This document shows, piece after piece, positions 49,272-56,827 of a DNA stretch of 64,000 bases. This DNA comes from Streptomyces anulatus (GTDB taxonomy: Bacteria; Actinomycetota; Actinomycetes; Streptomycetales; Streptomycetaceae). The stretch spans positions 124,001 through 188,000 of the forward strand of contig NZ_JOEZ01000004.1 of NCBI RefSeq assembly GCF_000721175.1, written 5' to 3'. Under the pieces are notes generated by a model. It was not told the DNA's origin, did not search any database, and worked only from the letters and a program-made list of their open reading frames with translations. Within the stretch, counting starts at the first letter, position 1. Each line of letters opens with the position of its first letter. The position numbers and the translations under genes were made by a program.

Positions 49272-49958
49272 TCACCCACCGCTCGACGGCAGCGGTGCCG
49301 CCCGGTCGAGCTTCGAGTACCGCTGGCTGACCTCGCGCGCCGAGTACGTGACCGGACGCCGGTCCTTCTCGTGGACCGTGACGACGATTCCGTCCGGAGA
49401 CTCATCGAGCCCATCGACCCAGACGTACTGGAAGTACCCGCCGGCGGCGCTGTAGTGCATGAGGCGGTCCCCAGGGCCGACGGGGGCCTGGACTGTGCCG
49501 CCGGTGTACCGCTTGTAGGGCACGAGGACCTGCGGGACCCCTTCCGGCACCGCCAGGGCGCGATCGGTCAGCATGTCGGTCACGTGCTCCCTGATCAGCG
49601 CGTACAGGGCCCGGGGCGGCGGGTTCTCTGTCGCGAGTGCCACGAAGGCCAGTCGGAGCCCTTCGTCGTCTTGGGCAGGCGGGCATGCGCGGGTATCGGC
49701 GAGGGCGAGGACCTCTTCGGCGTACCGATGGGCGATGCGTCCGCGGTGCAGCTGTGCGGTGGCGGGGGAGTTCGCGGCGACGCACTCAGGACAGGTCAGG
49801 GGAGCGTCGGTGACGCGCGCCGGGTCGAGCTTCTCGTAGTGGTGGACGACCGCGTACCGGCCCGCGTCGCAGGCCACGTCAATCATGAAGCCGGTGTGGC
49901 TGTTGAGCAGGCCCTCGTGAACGGCGCCGTCGTGGCCGATGAGGTTCTTGTGGTCCAT
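49272..49958 (-). CDS. Hypothetical protein
   Basis: The 228-residue soluble protein contains SHTGFMIDVACDAGRYAVVH, a possible zinc pair in LTCPECVAANSPATAQLHRG, ALYALIREHVTDMLTDRALA and a strand-rich end (YFQYVWVDGLDESPDGIVVT, then RRPVTYSAREVSQRY). ATG at 49958 is downstream of a very strong hairpin. No family was recognised; the CPEC element suggests a metal site. Confidence 0.5.
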   Translation of the reverse strand: MDHKNLIGHDGAVHEGLLNSHTGFMIDVACDAGRYAVVHHYEKLDPARVTDAPLTCPECVAANSPATAQLHRGRIAHRYAEEVLALADTRACPPAQDDEGLRLAFVALATENPPPRALYALIREHVTDMLTDRALAVPEGVPQVLVPYKRYTGGTVQAPVGPGDRLMHYSAAGGYFQYVWVDGLDESPDGIVVTVHEKDRRPVTYSAREVSQRYSKLDRAAPLPSSGG

Positions 49959-50034
49959 CTCGTCTCAACCGCCCCCAGGGGCGGCGTCCTCGCCTTCGGT
50001 GGGTACTTCGGTGGTTGGCTGGACGACTTGGGCT

Positions 50035-50084
50035 CCGGCGGCACGGGCGCGGTGCGCGCTGTGGCCCCGCGCCCGTGCCGCCGG
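50035..50084 (-). terminator. Very strong hairpin after the promoter-copy-5 gene
   Basis: CCGGCGGCACGGGCGCGG (50035-50052) pairs perfectly over 18 bp with its complement at 50067-50084, with a 14-nt loop. It begins 3 bases past the stop of the preceding minus-strand gene and is the longest perfect stem noticed in the window. Confidence 0.75.
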
Positions 50085-50086
50085 GC

Positions 50087-50695
50087 TCATTCGCTCAGGT
50101 AGAAGGTCACGCCACGGCACACGAAGCGGATCGGCCCCGTCGCGTTGATGGCCAGCTGGTACGCCTCCTCCTCGGAGACCGAGCCCGGCTCCGTCACGAT
50201 CTCGTCGAACCGGGTCTGGCCCTGGAGGTAGCGGATCAGCTCGTACTTGGCCTCCGGCCCGTCGAGCGGGAACGTCGACCCGCGCGGGGGGTGGTAATCG
50301 GTCAGGCCGCGCCCGATCCATCCGGCCGAGAGCCGGACCGGCGCGGGGAAGGGAACGCGGTGCGCGAGGTGCCGGGCGACGGCCTCGTGGGCGCGCTGGT
50401 CCCACATCCCGTTCCAGACGTCGCTCGCGTTCTGTGCCTCCTCGTCGTACGCGGCCAGAGCCCGGCGCATGTTGAGGTACTCGTTGCCCTCCCGGAAGTG
50501 CCGGGACGTGGCCCAGTTGCCGTCCGCGTCGAAGCCGTCGTCCATCGACTGCCCGTCGCGCTGGCGGCCGACCATCCAGCGCCCCGTGGACTCCTCCACG
50601 CCGAGCCACACGCCCTCGAAGGAGCCGCGCCACGCCCGCCGCGCCTGGTGGACCACGGTCCAACCCTGGTGCTGTCCACCGGTCTTGATGCGCAT
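50087..50695 (-). CDS. Hypothetical protein, first gene after promoter copy 5
   Basis: The 202-residue soluble protein contains VHQARRAWRGSFEGVWLGVE, FREGNEYLNMRRALAAYDEE, DVWNGMWDQRAHEAVARHLA and IRFVCRGVTFYLSE at the end. It is Trp- and charge-rich with no membrane segment. ATG at 50695 is about 75 nt from the predicted start of transcription. The family is unknown. It ends at an 18-bp hairpin, so it may be monocistronic. Confidence 0.55.
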   Translation of the reverse strand: MRIKTGGQHQGWTVVHQARRAWRGSFEGVWLGVEESTGRWMVGRQRDGQSMDDGFDADGNWATSRHFREGNEYLNMRRALAAYDEEAQNASDVWNGMWDQRAHEAVARHLAHRVPFPAPVRLSAGWIGRGLTDYHPPRGSTFPLDGPEAKYELIRYLQGQTRFDEIVTEPGSVSEEEAYQLAINATGPIRFVCRGVTFYLSE

Positions 50696-50776
50696 GCGTG
50701 TCTCCTAGGCCTGTCTCGTCGGAAGGGGAGGGCGCGGGGCGCTCAAGCCGGGAGGCGAGCACCACCAACGAGAACC

Positions 50777-50805
50777 ACAGTACACATGGAAGTGATAATA
50801 AGCAA
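50777..50805 (-). promoter_or_regulatory. Shared promoter motif, copy 5
   Basis: On the minus strand, -35 TTGCTT (50805-50800), a 17-nt spacer and -10 TACTGT (50782-50777), followed by GGTTC. It lies just past the end of the DUF4007 gene and drives the 202-residue protein gene. Confidence 0.75.
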
Positions 50806-50856
50806 CACCGCTTTTGTTCGTCTGAGCGATCCGCGCCCGCGGGAACCCGGAGTCCG

Positions 50857-51852
50857 TCAGGACAGGGACCAAGAACTCCCCTTCTCCGCAGCACCGCTGG
50901 TGGCCGGCCGCAGGGCGGGATAGGCGCCGGCCAGGACGTCCTCGGCGAGGAGGACGGGCGGGCGCGAGTAGACGAGAGACTCCTCGCCGTCGCCGGACTG
51001 CACGACAGCCAGATCCGCACGCCTGTCCGCGACTTGGTGCAGGGCACGGCGGAGGTCGGCGGTACCGGTGAGAAGGAGTCGGCCGGGCCCCAGGGGGTCG
51101 GAGGCAAGCCACGCCAGGCTGATAGAGCCGGCCGCGGGGCTGGCGGTCCAGGCCGCGAAGTCCAGGCTCGCGTACGCCTGGACGGGCGCGGGGCAGTGGC
51201 GGCCGGCCATGCGGCGCAGGGCGACGAGGTGGCTGCGGTCGGCTGTGCGGTCGGCGGGCGGCTCGGGGTCGAGCAGGTGGAGGGTGCGGAACGGGTTGGA
51301 GAGCTCGTCCTCGATGTTCGCGGCGGTGGGGGCGCCGGGCGCGTACATGCTCACCAGGCAGGCGATGTCCGACGCGAGTACCGACGCGGCCGGGGCCCTG
51401 TGGCCGGCCGCGCCGGCGGCGGCCGCCAAGCGCCCCTGCAGCTCCGCGCGGCTGGACCGGCTGAACGGGGAGTACCCGAAGAGATACCGCCAGGTGGGCA
51501 CGTGACACGGCTCGGAGCTCACCAACCACCAGTGCAACAGCCAGAGACTGGCGTCGAGTTCGAGGTAGGGGTCGGCCCCGGTGTCCTCGTCCAGGAGCCA
51601 GTGGGCGCGGTCCGTGGGCACCAGGTCCTGGCCGTTGCGGGCGGCCAAGCCGAAGGCCTGGGACCAAAAGGCCATGGACGGGACCATGCTCTTGCCGACG
51701 CCCAGCACGACGGTCGCGTCGGGGCGGCGCAGGGCGGTCGGGTCCTGGCGCAGGGCGTCGTAGACCTTGCGGAGCCACCCGTAGCGCGGTGGGTAGCCAC
51801 GATGCCGGCCGAAGCCGGGCAGGCAGCCGGTCAGGGGAGTGCGGTTCGACAC
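50857..51852 (-). CDS. DUF4007-family protein
   Basis: The 331-residue protein has the family's ordered landmarks: RYGWLRKVYDALRQDP, TVVLGVGKSMVPSMAFWSQA, TDRAHWLLDEDTGADPYLEL, DASLWLLHWWLVS and SPFSRSSRAELQGRL in the first half. The second half is an unassigned helical and beta region. DUF4007 proteins are, to my knowledge, often found with PAPS-reductase-like genes in DNA-modification or defence islands, but their biochemical role is unknown. GTG/ATG choice at 51852 is open. It is last in the operon behind promoter copy 6, together with a methyltransferase-like gene, and 6 kb from the PP-loop gene. Confidence 0.78.
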   Translation of the reverse strand: MSNRTPLTGCLPGFGRHRGYPPRYGWLRKVYDALRQDPTALRRPDATVVLGVGKSMVPSMAFWSQAFGLAARNGQDLVPTDRAHWLLDEDTGADPYLELDASLWLLHWWLVSSEPCHVPTWRYLFGYSPFSRSSRAELQGRLAAAAGAAGHRAPAASVLASDIACLVSMYAPGAPTAANIEDELSNPFRTLHLLDPEPPADRTADRSHLVALRRMAGRHCPAPVQAYASLDFAAWTASPAAGSISLAWLASDPLGPGRLLLTGTADLRRALHQVADRRADLAVVQSGDGEESLVYSRPPVLLAEDVLAGAYPALRPATSGAAEKGSSWSLS

Positions 51853-51865
51853 AATGGTCCTTTGC

Positions 51866-52219
51866 TCAGTCGAGTGAGAGGGGGCTGCGGTCGGAAAGGG
51901 TGAGCCGGGCGACGAGACGTGCGAGGGAGTGCGCCCAGTCGGCCGGGGTGTCTGGAACGAGGAGGTCCTCGCTCCAGACGGTGCCGTCGCCGATAAGCGG
52001 CCGGCTGGTCAGCCGAACCTGGCTCGGACCGGCCGCGGCGCGGGAGAGGTCGAGTTCGTAGGACCGGGTCTCGGTGTCGATGTACCAGGACAACAGTCCC
52101 TCCGCGTCGGGACATCCGCAGGTCAGCACATACACGCTGGTACGGCTGGGTGCGGGCATGACGGCGCGCAGCGCCCGGGCTACGGCCTGGCTGTCGCTGT
52201 GGTCGTGGGCTTGTGCCAC
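51866..52219 (-). CDS. Hypothetical protein next to DUF4007
   Basis: The 117-residue soluble protein contains AVARALRAVMPAPSRTSVYV, CGCPDAEGLLSWYIDTETRS and PDTPADWAHSLARLVARLTL, an alpha/beta arrangement. GTG at 52219 sits directly after GGAGGAACC, a strong site. It lies between the methyltransferase-like gene and DUF4007 on the same strand, with a 13-bp gap to DUF4007, so it is almost certainly cotranscribed with it. The family is unknown. Confidence 0.55.
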   Translation of the reverse strand: MAQAHDHSDSQAVARALRAVMPAPSRTSVYVLTCGCPDAEGLLSWYIDTETRSYELDLSRAAAGPSQVRLTSRPLIGDGTVWSEDLLVPDTPADWAHSLARLVARLTLSDRSPLSLD

Positions 52220-52233
52220 GGTTCCTCCTTCGG

Positions 52234-52258
52234 GCCCGGCCCACGAGGCGTGGGCCGG
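52234..52258 (-). terminator. Intercistronic hairpin
   Basis: CCCGGCCCACG (52234-52244) and CGTGGGCCGGG (52248-52258) form a perfect 11-bp stem with a 3-nt loop between the methyltransferase-like gene and the 117-residue gene. Confidence 0.6.
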
Positions 52259-52268
52259 GGCGGGGCAG

Positions 52269-53288
52269 CTACCTGCTGGTCGTGAGGGCGTCCAGCAGCT
52301 GCTCGGTGGTGCGAGTGGCGATGGCGAAGCCGATCAGTTTCATGACGTCGTCGCGGTGGCGCGCCATGTCACGCTGCCGGGCAAGGGTTTCCTCGGCCAG
52401 GTCGGGCTGTGCGAGGACGTCTCCGCATCCGACGACCGCGCGGGGGCCCAGCTCCCAGACGAGGGTGTTGACGGCGGCTCCAGCGGCGGCCAGGGGGTCG
52501 AGTTCGAGCATGACCCAGCCGCGCTCTGCCGGGTCCTCGCCGTCGCGGCGCAGGTCCTGCGCCGCGGAGCGGAAGAGCCCTCCGGTTCCGGCGGCCGGCT
52601 CGAGCGCCCACTCACCGCGGTGGTGGGATCGCTTACCTGTGCCGCCTTCGTCGGCCAGCATCGCGGCGATCAGATCGCTGATGTCGGGCGGAGTGTGGTA
52701 CTCGCCGAGGCTGCGCCGGGAGTGATGGTGGCGTAGGGCTGTGATGACCCAGGACATCAGGTCGATCCGGGACCGCTCGGCGGGGTCGGTGTCTCCCGTG
52801 TGCCGGAGGACTCCATGGCGCAGCGCGGCAAGGGCCACAGCACGCACGCCCGCGAGGTGGGTGTCGTGCAGGTCCTCCCTGGTCCAGTCGAACAGCGGGC
52901 GGGCGGTGGCCCAAAGGTCGGGGCGGAGGCCGTAGTAGTAGTTGGCGCTATCGGCCAGGCCGCGGACCAGGACGCGCGGGGGCTGCGCGGCGATGTACGC
53001 GGCGATCGTGTCGGCGGCCGCCGCACCGGGGGACTTCTGGGGCCACAGGGCGAGGGCCGCGACGACCCCTGCGGGGATGTCGAGGCGGCTGCCGCCGGCG
53101 GCGTGCCAGGCTTCGGCGACCGCTTCGCCGAGGACGGAGCCAGCGCTACGGCTGACGGTGATCGCAGGACAGTCGGTCGTACCGGCGTGCCGGGCGCAGC
53201 TCGGGTCGGTGCAGTTCCGAGCCCTGTGGGTGAGCACCTGGTCAACGGCCTCGGTCACGAGGGCGGCGGTGGAATCAGCAGCGGGCAT
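52269..53288 (-). CDS. Methyltransferase-like protein without a catalytic NPPF/Y
   Basis: The 339-residue protein parallels the one at 35.2-36.2 kb. It has a helical N-terminal half, then HSRRSLGEYHTPPDISDLIA (G-E-x-x-T-P), GEWALEPAAGTGGLFRSAAQ (the S-adenosylmethionine loop) and VMLELDPLAAAGAAVNTLVW (acidic Asp for ribose). It continues to the end without any N/D-PPF/Y, so it cannot be a standard adenine methyltransferase. The N-terminus has a Cys/His cluster (CTDPSCARHAGTTDC). ATG at 53288 follows GGAACC. It lies in the DUF4007 operon and may sense or bind DNA. Confidence 0.7.
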   Translation of the reverse strand: MPAADSTAALVTEAVDQVLTHRARNCTDPSCARHAGTTDCPAITVSRSAGSVLGEAVAEAWHAAGGSRLDIPAGVVAALALWPQKSPGAAAADTIAAYIAAQPPRVLVRGLADSANYYYGLRPDLWATARPLFDWTREDLHDTHLAGVRAVALAALRHGVLRHTGDTDPAERSRIDLMSWVITALRHHHSRRSLGEYHTPPDISDLIAAMLADEGGTGKRSHHRGEWALEPAAGTGGLFRSAAQDLRRDGEDPAERGWVMLELDPLAAAGAAVNTLVWELGPRAVVGCGDVLAQPDLAEETLARQRDMARHRDDVMKLIGFAIATRTTEQLLDALTTSR

Positions 53289-53431
53289 GAGGGTTCCAGC
53301 GCATGGGTGGGTGGTGTGTTTTGGTCAGGAACAGGAAGCCGGTGCCGGGGCCGCGAGCGGGAAGGCGTCGTCCGCAGCCCCGGACCTGCACGTTGTGGTG
53401 ATGGATGGCGTAGGGGCGTCAGCCGGCTCGT

Positions 53432-53797
53432 TCAGAGGACTCCGCTGCGGGCCAGCTCGGGCTCGCACAGGGAGCACGTCCCGCACGGCGCGCGCTCGGC
53501 GCATCCCGGCTGCGGGAGGGCGTCGCCCTTGTCGTCCCCGCGACGGACGAACTTGGGCCACTCGCGCTCGTACAGGAACTCCCCGGCCCACTCCCGGGAC
53601 TGGAACCCGGGGATGCGCGAAGCGTTGTTGGCCGTGTCCGGCTGGGCGACCCACGTGGTGGTGCCGTCCGGGAGGGCGTGTTCCCACACGTACCCGTACG
53701 CGGTGGTGCGGTCGGCCTTGCTCACCACGAGGAACCCGCGGGTGTAGTCGTTGTGGGCGGCCTGGAAGTCGATGTGCTGGGCGAGGCCGGGCAGCAT
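53432..53797 (-). CDS. Small hypothetical protein with Cys-rich end
   Basis: The 121-residue protein starts LPGLAQHIDFQAAHNDYTRG and has REWAGEFLYEREWPKFVRRG. It ends CAERAPCGTCSLCEPELARS, where four cysteines in close spacing suggest zinc binding. ATG at 53797 is 7 nt from GGAGA. It is within the promoter-copy-6 operon. The family is not recognised; similar small Cys-ended proteins recur through this region. Confidence 0.5.
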   Translation of the reverse strand: MLPGLAQHIDFQAAHNDYTRGFLVVSKADRTTAYGYVWEHALPDGTTTWVAQPDTANNASRIPGFQSREWAGEFLYEREWPKFVRRGDDKGDALPQPGCAERAPCGTCSLCEPELARSGVL

Positions 53798-53845
53798 GAT
53801 CACGTCTCCGTGGTGAGGCGGGTGCTGGTGGTGGAGAGGGATCCT

Positions 53846-53924
53846 GACCACGAGCCCGGGGCCCGCCGCCTCTTGGCGTACGGGACCGCGTGGGTTCCGG
53901 CGGAAGGGCCCCGGGCGCGTGGTC
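53846..53924 (-). terminator. Long imperfect inverted repeat
   Basis: Arms of 19 bases at 53846-53864 and 53906-53924 match at all but one position, with a 41-nt loop, between two genes of the promoter-copy-6 operon. It may be an attenuator or a remnant insertion. Confidence 0.5.
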
Positions 53925-53931
53925 GGAAAGA

Positions 53932-54234
53932 TCAGGTGTTCCGCGGTGCGGCGGAGGCCGCGGCGTACTTCACGCACGCGGGCATGGACTCGCGCAGATC
54001 CGGGCCGCGCAGTCCGCGGCTTCCGCGAGGCAGAAGCCCGCACTTGAGACGCTCTCGACCGTCACCGAGCCGCTTCAACACGGTGTTGGCGCAGCCTCCG
54101 CAGACGGCGGGCGGGTTGTCGAGATCGGCGCCGAGGAGCGGCACCCGAGTCGCGGGGTGTTCCCCGCGGTCGAGGTGCATGCGTATCGAGCCGCGGCCCG
54201 ATCGAGCCGGGGCGGGGATCAGGGGCGTGGTCAT
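53932..54234 (-). CDS. Small Cys-containing hypothetical protein
   Basis: The 100-residue protein contains DNPPAVCGGCANTVLKRLGD, where CxxC is followed later by CGLLPRG and PACVKY, possibly a four-Cys metal site. The N-terminus is short and basic. ATG at 54234 follows AAGGA at 8-nt spacing. It is the second gene of the promoter-copy-6 operon. No family name can be given. Confidence 0.5.
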   Translation of the reverse strand: MTTPLIPAPARSGRGSIRMHLDRGEHPATRVPLLGADLDNPPAVCGGCANTVLKRLGDGRERLKCGLLPRGSRGLRGPDLRESMPACVKYAAASAAPRNT

Positions 54235-54294
54235 GGTCAAGGTCCTTCCAGGTGGGATCGTTCGTGGGGGCGGCGGCACCGGGGCAGGGTTCGG

Positions 54295-54762
54295 CTACTT
54301 GGCCTTGCGCTGGTCGACCCGGTGGGCCTGCGATGCCGCGCGCATGACCTCGTCGAAGTCGAAGCCGAGGTTCTGGGCGTAGGCGCGCAGTTCGTTGAGC
54401 AGCACGTGCAGCGCCTTCGAGAAGGTGGGGTAGGGGTCCTCTGCCATGTGCACGCGGAGGGCGGCAGCGGCGTCGCTGGCGTGCACGTACACGTCGAAGA
54501 GGTGGTCTGCGGCGGCCGAATCGTCCGTGTTGTGGATCGGCGCGACGGACGGGTCGAGGTTCGGCATGGCGGCCAGGGGCCGTTCGTCCAGTCGCGCCTT
54601 CGCGTCGCCGTCGAGGCAGCGTTCGATGTCGGCGCGCATGTGACTGGCCAGGTGCATCAAGTCGGTGGTGACGTCCACCAGGGTCAGCCAGACGTCGGCC
54701 CATCCCCTCCGGTAGCCGAGAAGGGCGGCGTCTACCTCTGCCTTGTGGGCGACAGCAAGCAT
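54295..54762 (-). CDS. Helical hypothetical protein, first gene after promoter copy 6
   Basis: The 155-residue protein is entirely helical: AALLGYRRGWADVWLTLVDV, TTDLMHLASHMRADIERCLD, SAAADHLFDVYVHASDAAAA and SKALHVLLNELRAYAQNLGF. It may be a four-helix bundle, but no family motif is seen. ATG at 54762 follows GGAGT at 7-nt spacing, about 62 nt from the predicted transcription start. Confidence 0.55.
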   Translation of the reverse strand: MLAVAHKAEVDAALLGYRRGWADVWLTLVDVTTDLMHLASHMRADIERCLDGDAKARLDERPLAAMPNLDPSVAPIHNTDDSAAADHLFDVYVHASDAAAALRVHMAEDPYPTFSKALHVLLNELRAYAQNLGFDFDEVMRAASQAHRVDQRKAK

Positions 54763-54830
54763 GGGAGGACTCCAGAGCAGTAAAGGGGCTTCGTGCGGCG
54801 TGGACTTGGAGGTCCGCCAGCGATGCAATC

Positions 54831-54859
54831 AATATACATACTGAAATCCGAATACGCAA
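54831..54859 (-). promoter_or_regulatory. Shared promoter motif, copy 6
   Basis: On the minus strand, -35 TTGCGT (54859-54854), a 17-nt spacer and -10 TATATT (54836-54831), followed by GATTG. It heads the operon that includes the methyltransferase-like and DUF4007 genes. Confidence 0.75.
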
Positions 54860-54979
54860 CATCGCAGGTGGTTGTGAACGCTTTCCGGCTCCCCCTCGGG
54901 GCGAGCCGGGCGATCATGTATCCGGGCCCGCCATCCGAGCTCTCGGGTAACGGCGCACCGGCCGCCTCGCTGGAGCCTT

Positions 54980-55213
54980 CTACTTGCCGGCGCCCCTGCG
55001 CGCCCGCTGCTGGGCCGGCAGCTGCCGGCGGGGCATCGTGCCGACGAAGACCAGGAGCGCCGTCAGTGCCACCCCGGCCGCAATGACCGCGCCGACAAGA
55101 CTGGCGGGCTCCAGTACCCACACGCTGACCAGGGCGACGACTGCGCTCGGCGCGCCCCATCGCAGCGCCCATCGGACCCACGGGCTCGGGCTCTTGCCGT
55201 CGACAACCGGCAT
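54980..55213 (-). CDS. Small membrane protein
   Basis: The 77-residue protein has two membrane helices (GAPSAVVALVSVWVLEPASL and VGAVIAAGVALTALLVFVGT) and a basic tail (RRQLPAQQRARRGAGK), so both ends are probably cytosolic. ATG at 55213 follows AAGGAGGAACTG, an excellent ribosome binding site. It is last in the promoter-copy-7 operon. Such small two-helix proteins accompany defence or transfer genes, but no function can be claimed. Confidence 0.6.
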   Translation of the reverse strand: MPVVDGKSPSPWVRWALRWGAPSAVVALVSVWVLEPASLVGAVIAAGVALTALLVFVGTMPRRQLPAQQRARRGAGK

Positions 55214-55271
55214 CAGTTCCTCCTTGGTTCTGGATGCCGGCTGATACCTGCATCCGTGGGTGAGTTCTGTC

Positions 55272-55295
55272 GCCCGGGAGGCCAGACCCCCGGGC
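55272..55295 (-). terminator. Short intercistronic hairpin
   Basis: GCCCGGG (55272-55278) pairs with CCCGGGC (55289-55295), immediately downstream of the GNAT gene and before the small membrane-protein gene. Confidence 0.4.
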
Positions 55296-55305
55296 TGTGA
55301 TCGGC

Positions 55306-55980
55306 TCAGGCGCGGAATTGCTCCCCGTCGAAGTACGCGCCACGCTGCATCCGGGTGTTGGGAAGGATGCCCGAAACGACCGGGGAGGTAAGGCCCGGGA
55401 CGTCGACGAAGGTCGTGTATCGGTCCAGAAGCCGGGCGGCCACCCGGGTATCGCCCCATCGGTGCCCGACCGCGTTCAGGGGGCCGAGGGCCACGTTCAG
55501 GCCGTCCATGATGGAGAAGCCGAGACCTTCGTAGTAACTCTCCAGCTCCGGGAAGCAGTTGAGGGTCAGCAGTCCATAACCGGCGCGCGTGAAGCGGCGT
55601 ACGGAATGCCGAATGAGTTCGGCCCCGATGCCTCGCCCGCGCTGCCCGGGATCCACCGCAACCGCGGTGACGATCGCGATCCGTTCCGCCAGAAGGTGCG
55701 CCAGCGGCACGTCGATGCCGGGATGGTCGAAGAGCCACAGCGGAACGCCTCCGATGAGGACGCCGAGCGTCTCGCCTTCATCGTTTTCGGCCACGATCAT
55801 CAGGGCCCGGAAGTGGGAGAGCGGCTCTTCCTGCGGCAGGGACAGGTTCGGCCGTACGTCCTCGAACGCGTCGGGATCGTCGGGGTTCACGTCGGCGAGG
55901 AGCCGCATGACGGCGTCCGCGTCGGTGGGCGCCGCGTCGCGGAGGGTGCTGCCGGGCAGGCGTGTGCGGGTGCTACGCAT
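55306..55980 (-). CDS. GNAT family N-acetyltransferase
   Basis: The 224-residue protein has the standard GNAT layout: STLRDAAPTDADAVMRLLAD at the start, AIVTAVAVDPGQRGRGIGAE with the acetyl-CoA loop Gln-Arg-Gly-x-Gly-x-Gly, GYGLLTLNCFPELESYYEGL and then GFSIMDGLNVALG. A C-terminal extension of about 50 residues (TSPVVSGILPNTRMQRGAYF) is not part of the core. ATG at 55980 has AGGAGT upstream. The substrate is unknown. It sits in the promoter-copy-7 operon between two small proteins. Confidence 0.8.
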   Translation of the reverse strand: MRSTRTRLPGSTLRDAAPTDADAVMRLLADVNPDDPDAFEDVRPNLSLPQEEPLSHFRALMIVAENDEGETLGVLIGGVPLWLFDHPGIDVPLAHLLAERIAIVTAVAVDPGQRGRGIGAELIRHSVRRFTRAGYGLLTLNCFPELESYYEGLGFSIMDGLNVALGPLNAVGHRWGDTRVAARLLDRYTTFVDVPGLTSPVVSGILPNTRMQRGAYFDGEQFRA

Positions 55981-56136
55981 AGGGACTCCTGGGGCGGTAT
56001 GAGGCGCGGTGCGTCGCCTCTGGGGTTGGCGGAAGGGAGGGCTGCCGGAGGGGCCTCAACGGCGGTTCGGGCTCTGAGGCCGGGCCGACCGGAGCTGAGA
56101 GCTGCCCGGGCGGCCCGGAGCGCTGTGCGAGGGACG

Positions 56137-56694
56137 TCAGTAGATGTGGCGGCCGTCAGGGACTGTCCGGCCGATCAGGCGCCAGGGCGGGCCGTCGTTC
56201 AGGACGCCCATCGGGCACCGATCCGGCTGGTGCGTCGACAGGTCGGCCTCGATGGCCGTGTACCAGTGCTGGGTGAGCGGGCACCGCGTTCCTCGTGCGC
56301 AACCCGGCCGCTCCGCGACGAAAACGTGGTAGACGTCAGTCGAAGTGGGGAGGGACCGGCGGAACGCGCCCGAGATGCGCTTGCCGTAAGCCGACGGGCT
56401 CTCGCTCCGGTACCGCCCCCATACCTGGATGCCGTAGACGAACTGCGTCTGGCCGCCGCGGTCGAGCCGCCAGCGCAGCACGGAGCCGTAGCGCGGGTTG
56501 TCGGGCCTGGACTCGTCCGCGCCCGCGGGCACCGCTCCGGTCATGTCGAGGACGCTCTGGCCGGTCCCGGTGAACGCCTGGGGTACGGCCAGCGCCCAGT
56601 ACGAGGAGGCGTGCTTTCCCCACGGATGCAGCCTCCGCCGCCGGTACTGCGTCCCGGCCTTGCGGCGCTTTATGAGCGGCTTGTTCCGCTTCAT
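56137..56694 (-). CDS. Hypothetical basic protein, first gene after promoter copy 7
   Basis: The 185-residue protein starts MKRNKPLIKRRKAGTQYRRR, a highly basic tail, then HASSYWALAVPQAFTGTGQS, SVLRWRLDRGGQTQFVYGIQ and ending WRLIGRTVPDGRHIY. A paired-Cys segment (PGCARGTRCPLTQHWYTAIE) could be structural. It may bind nucleic acid. ATG at 56694 is about 94 nt from the predicted transcription start, with a weak ribosome binding site. Confidence 0.5.
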   Translation of the reverse strand: MKRNKPLIKRRKAGTQYRRRRLHPWGKHASSYWALAVPQAFTGTGQSVLDMTGAVPAGADESRPDNPRYGSVLRWRLDRGGQTQFVYGIQVWGRYRSESPSAYGKRISGAFRRSLPTSTDVYHVFVAERPGCARGTRCPLTQHWYTAIEADLSTHQPDRCPMGVLNDGPPWRLIGRTVPDGRHIY

Positions 56695-56794
56695 CTGTAT
56701 CAGTCCCCCGGATGTGCTGAGACGGGCGCGACGCCCGGAGCGGCGCTCGTCAAGTGGGTTGGTGTGGCGGGGCGTTGGCCCCGAACAGGGAATG

Positions 56795-56823
56795 ACAATA
56801 CATAGTGAATCGTGAATACGCAA
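56795..56823 (-). promoter_or_regulatory. Shared promoter motif, copy 7
   Basis: On the minus strand, -35 TTGCGT (56823-56818), a 17-nt spacer and -10 TATTGT (56800-56795), followed by CATTC. It begins 5 bases past the stop of the methyltransferase gene and drives a three-gene operon. Confidence 0.75.
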
Positions 56824-56827
56824 CATC

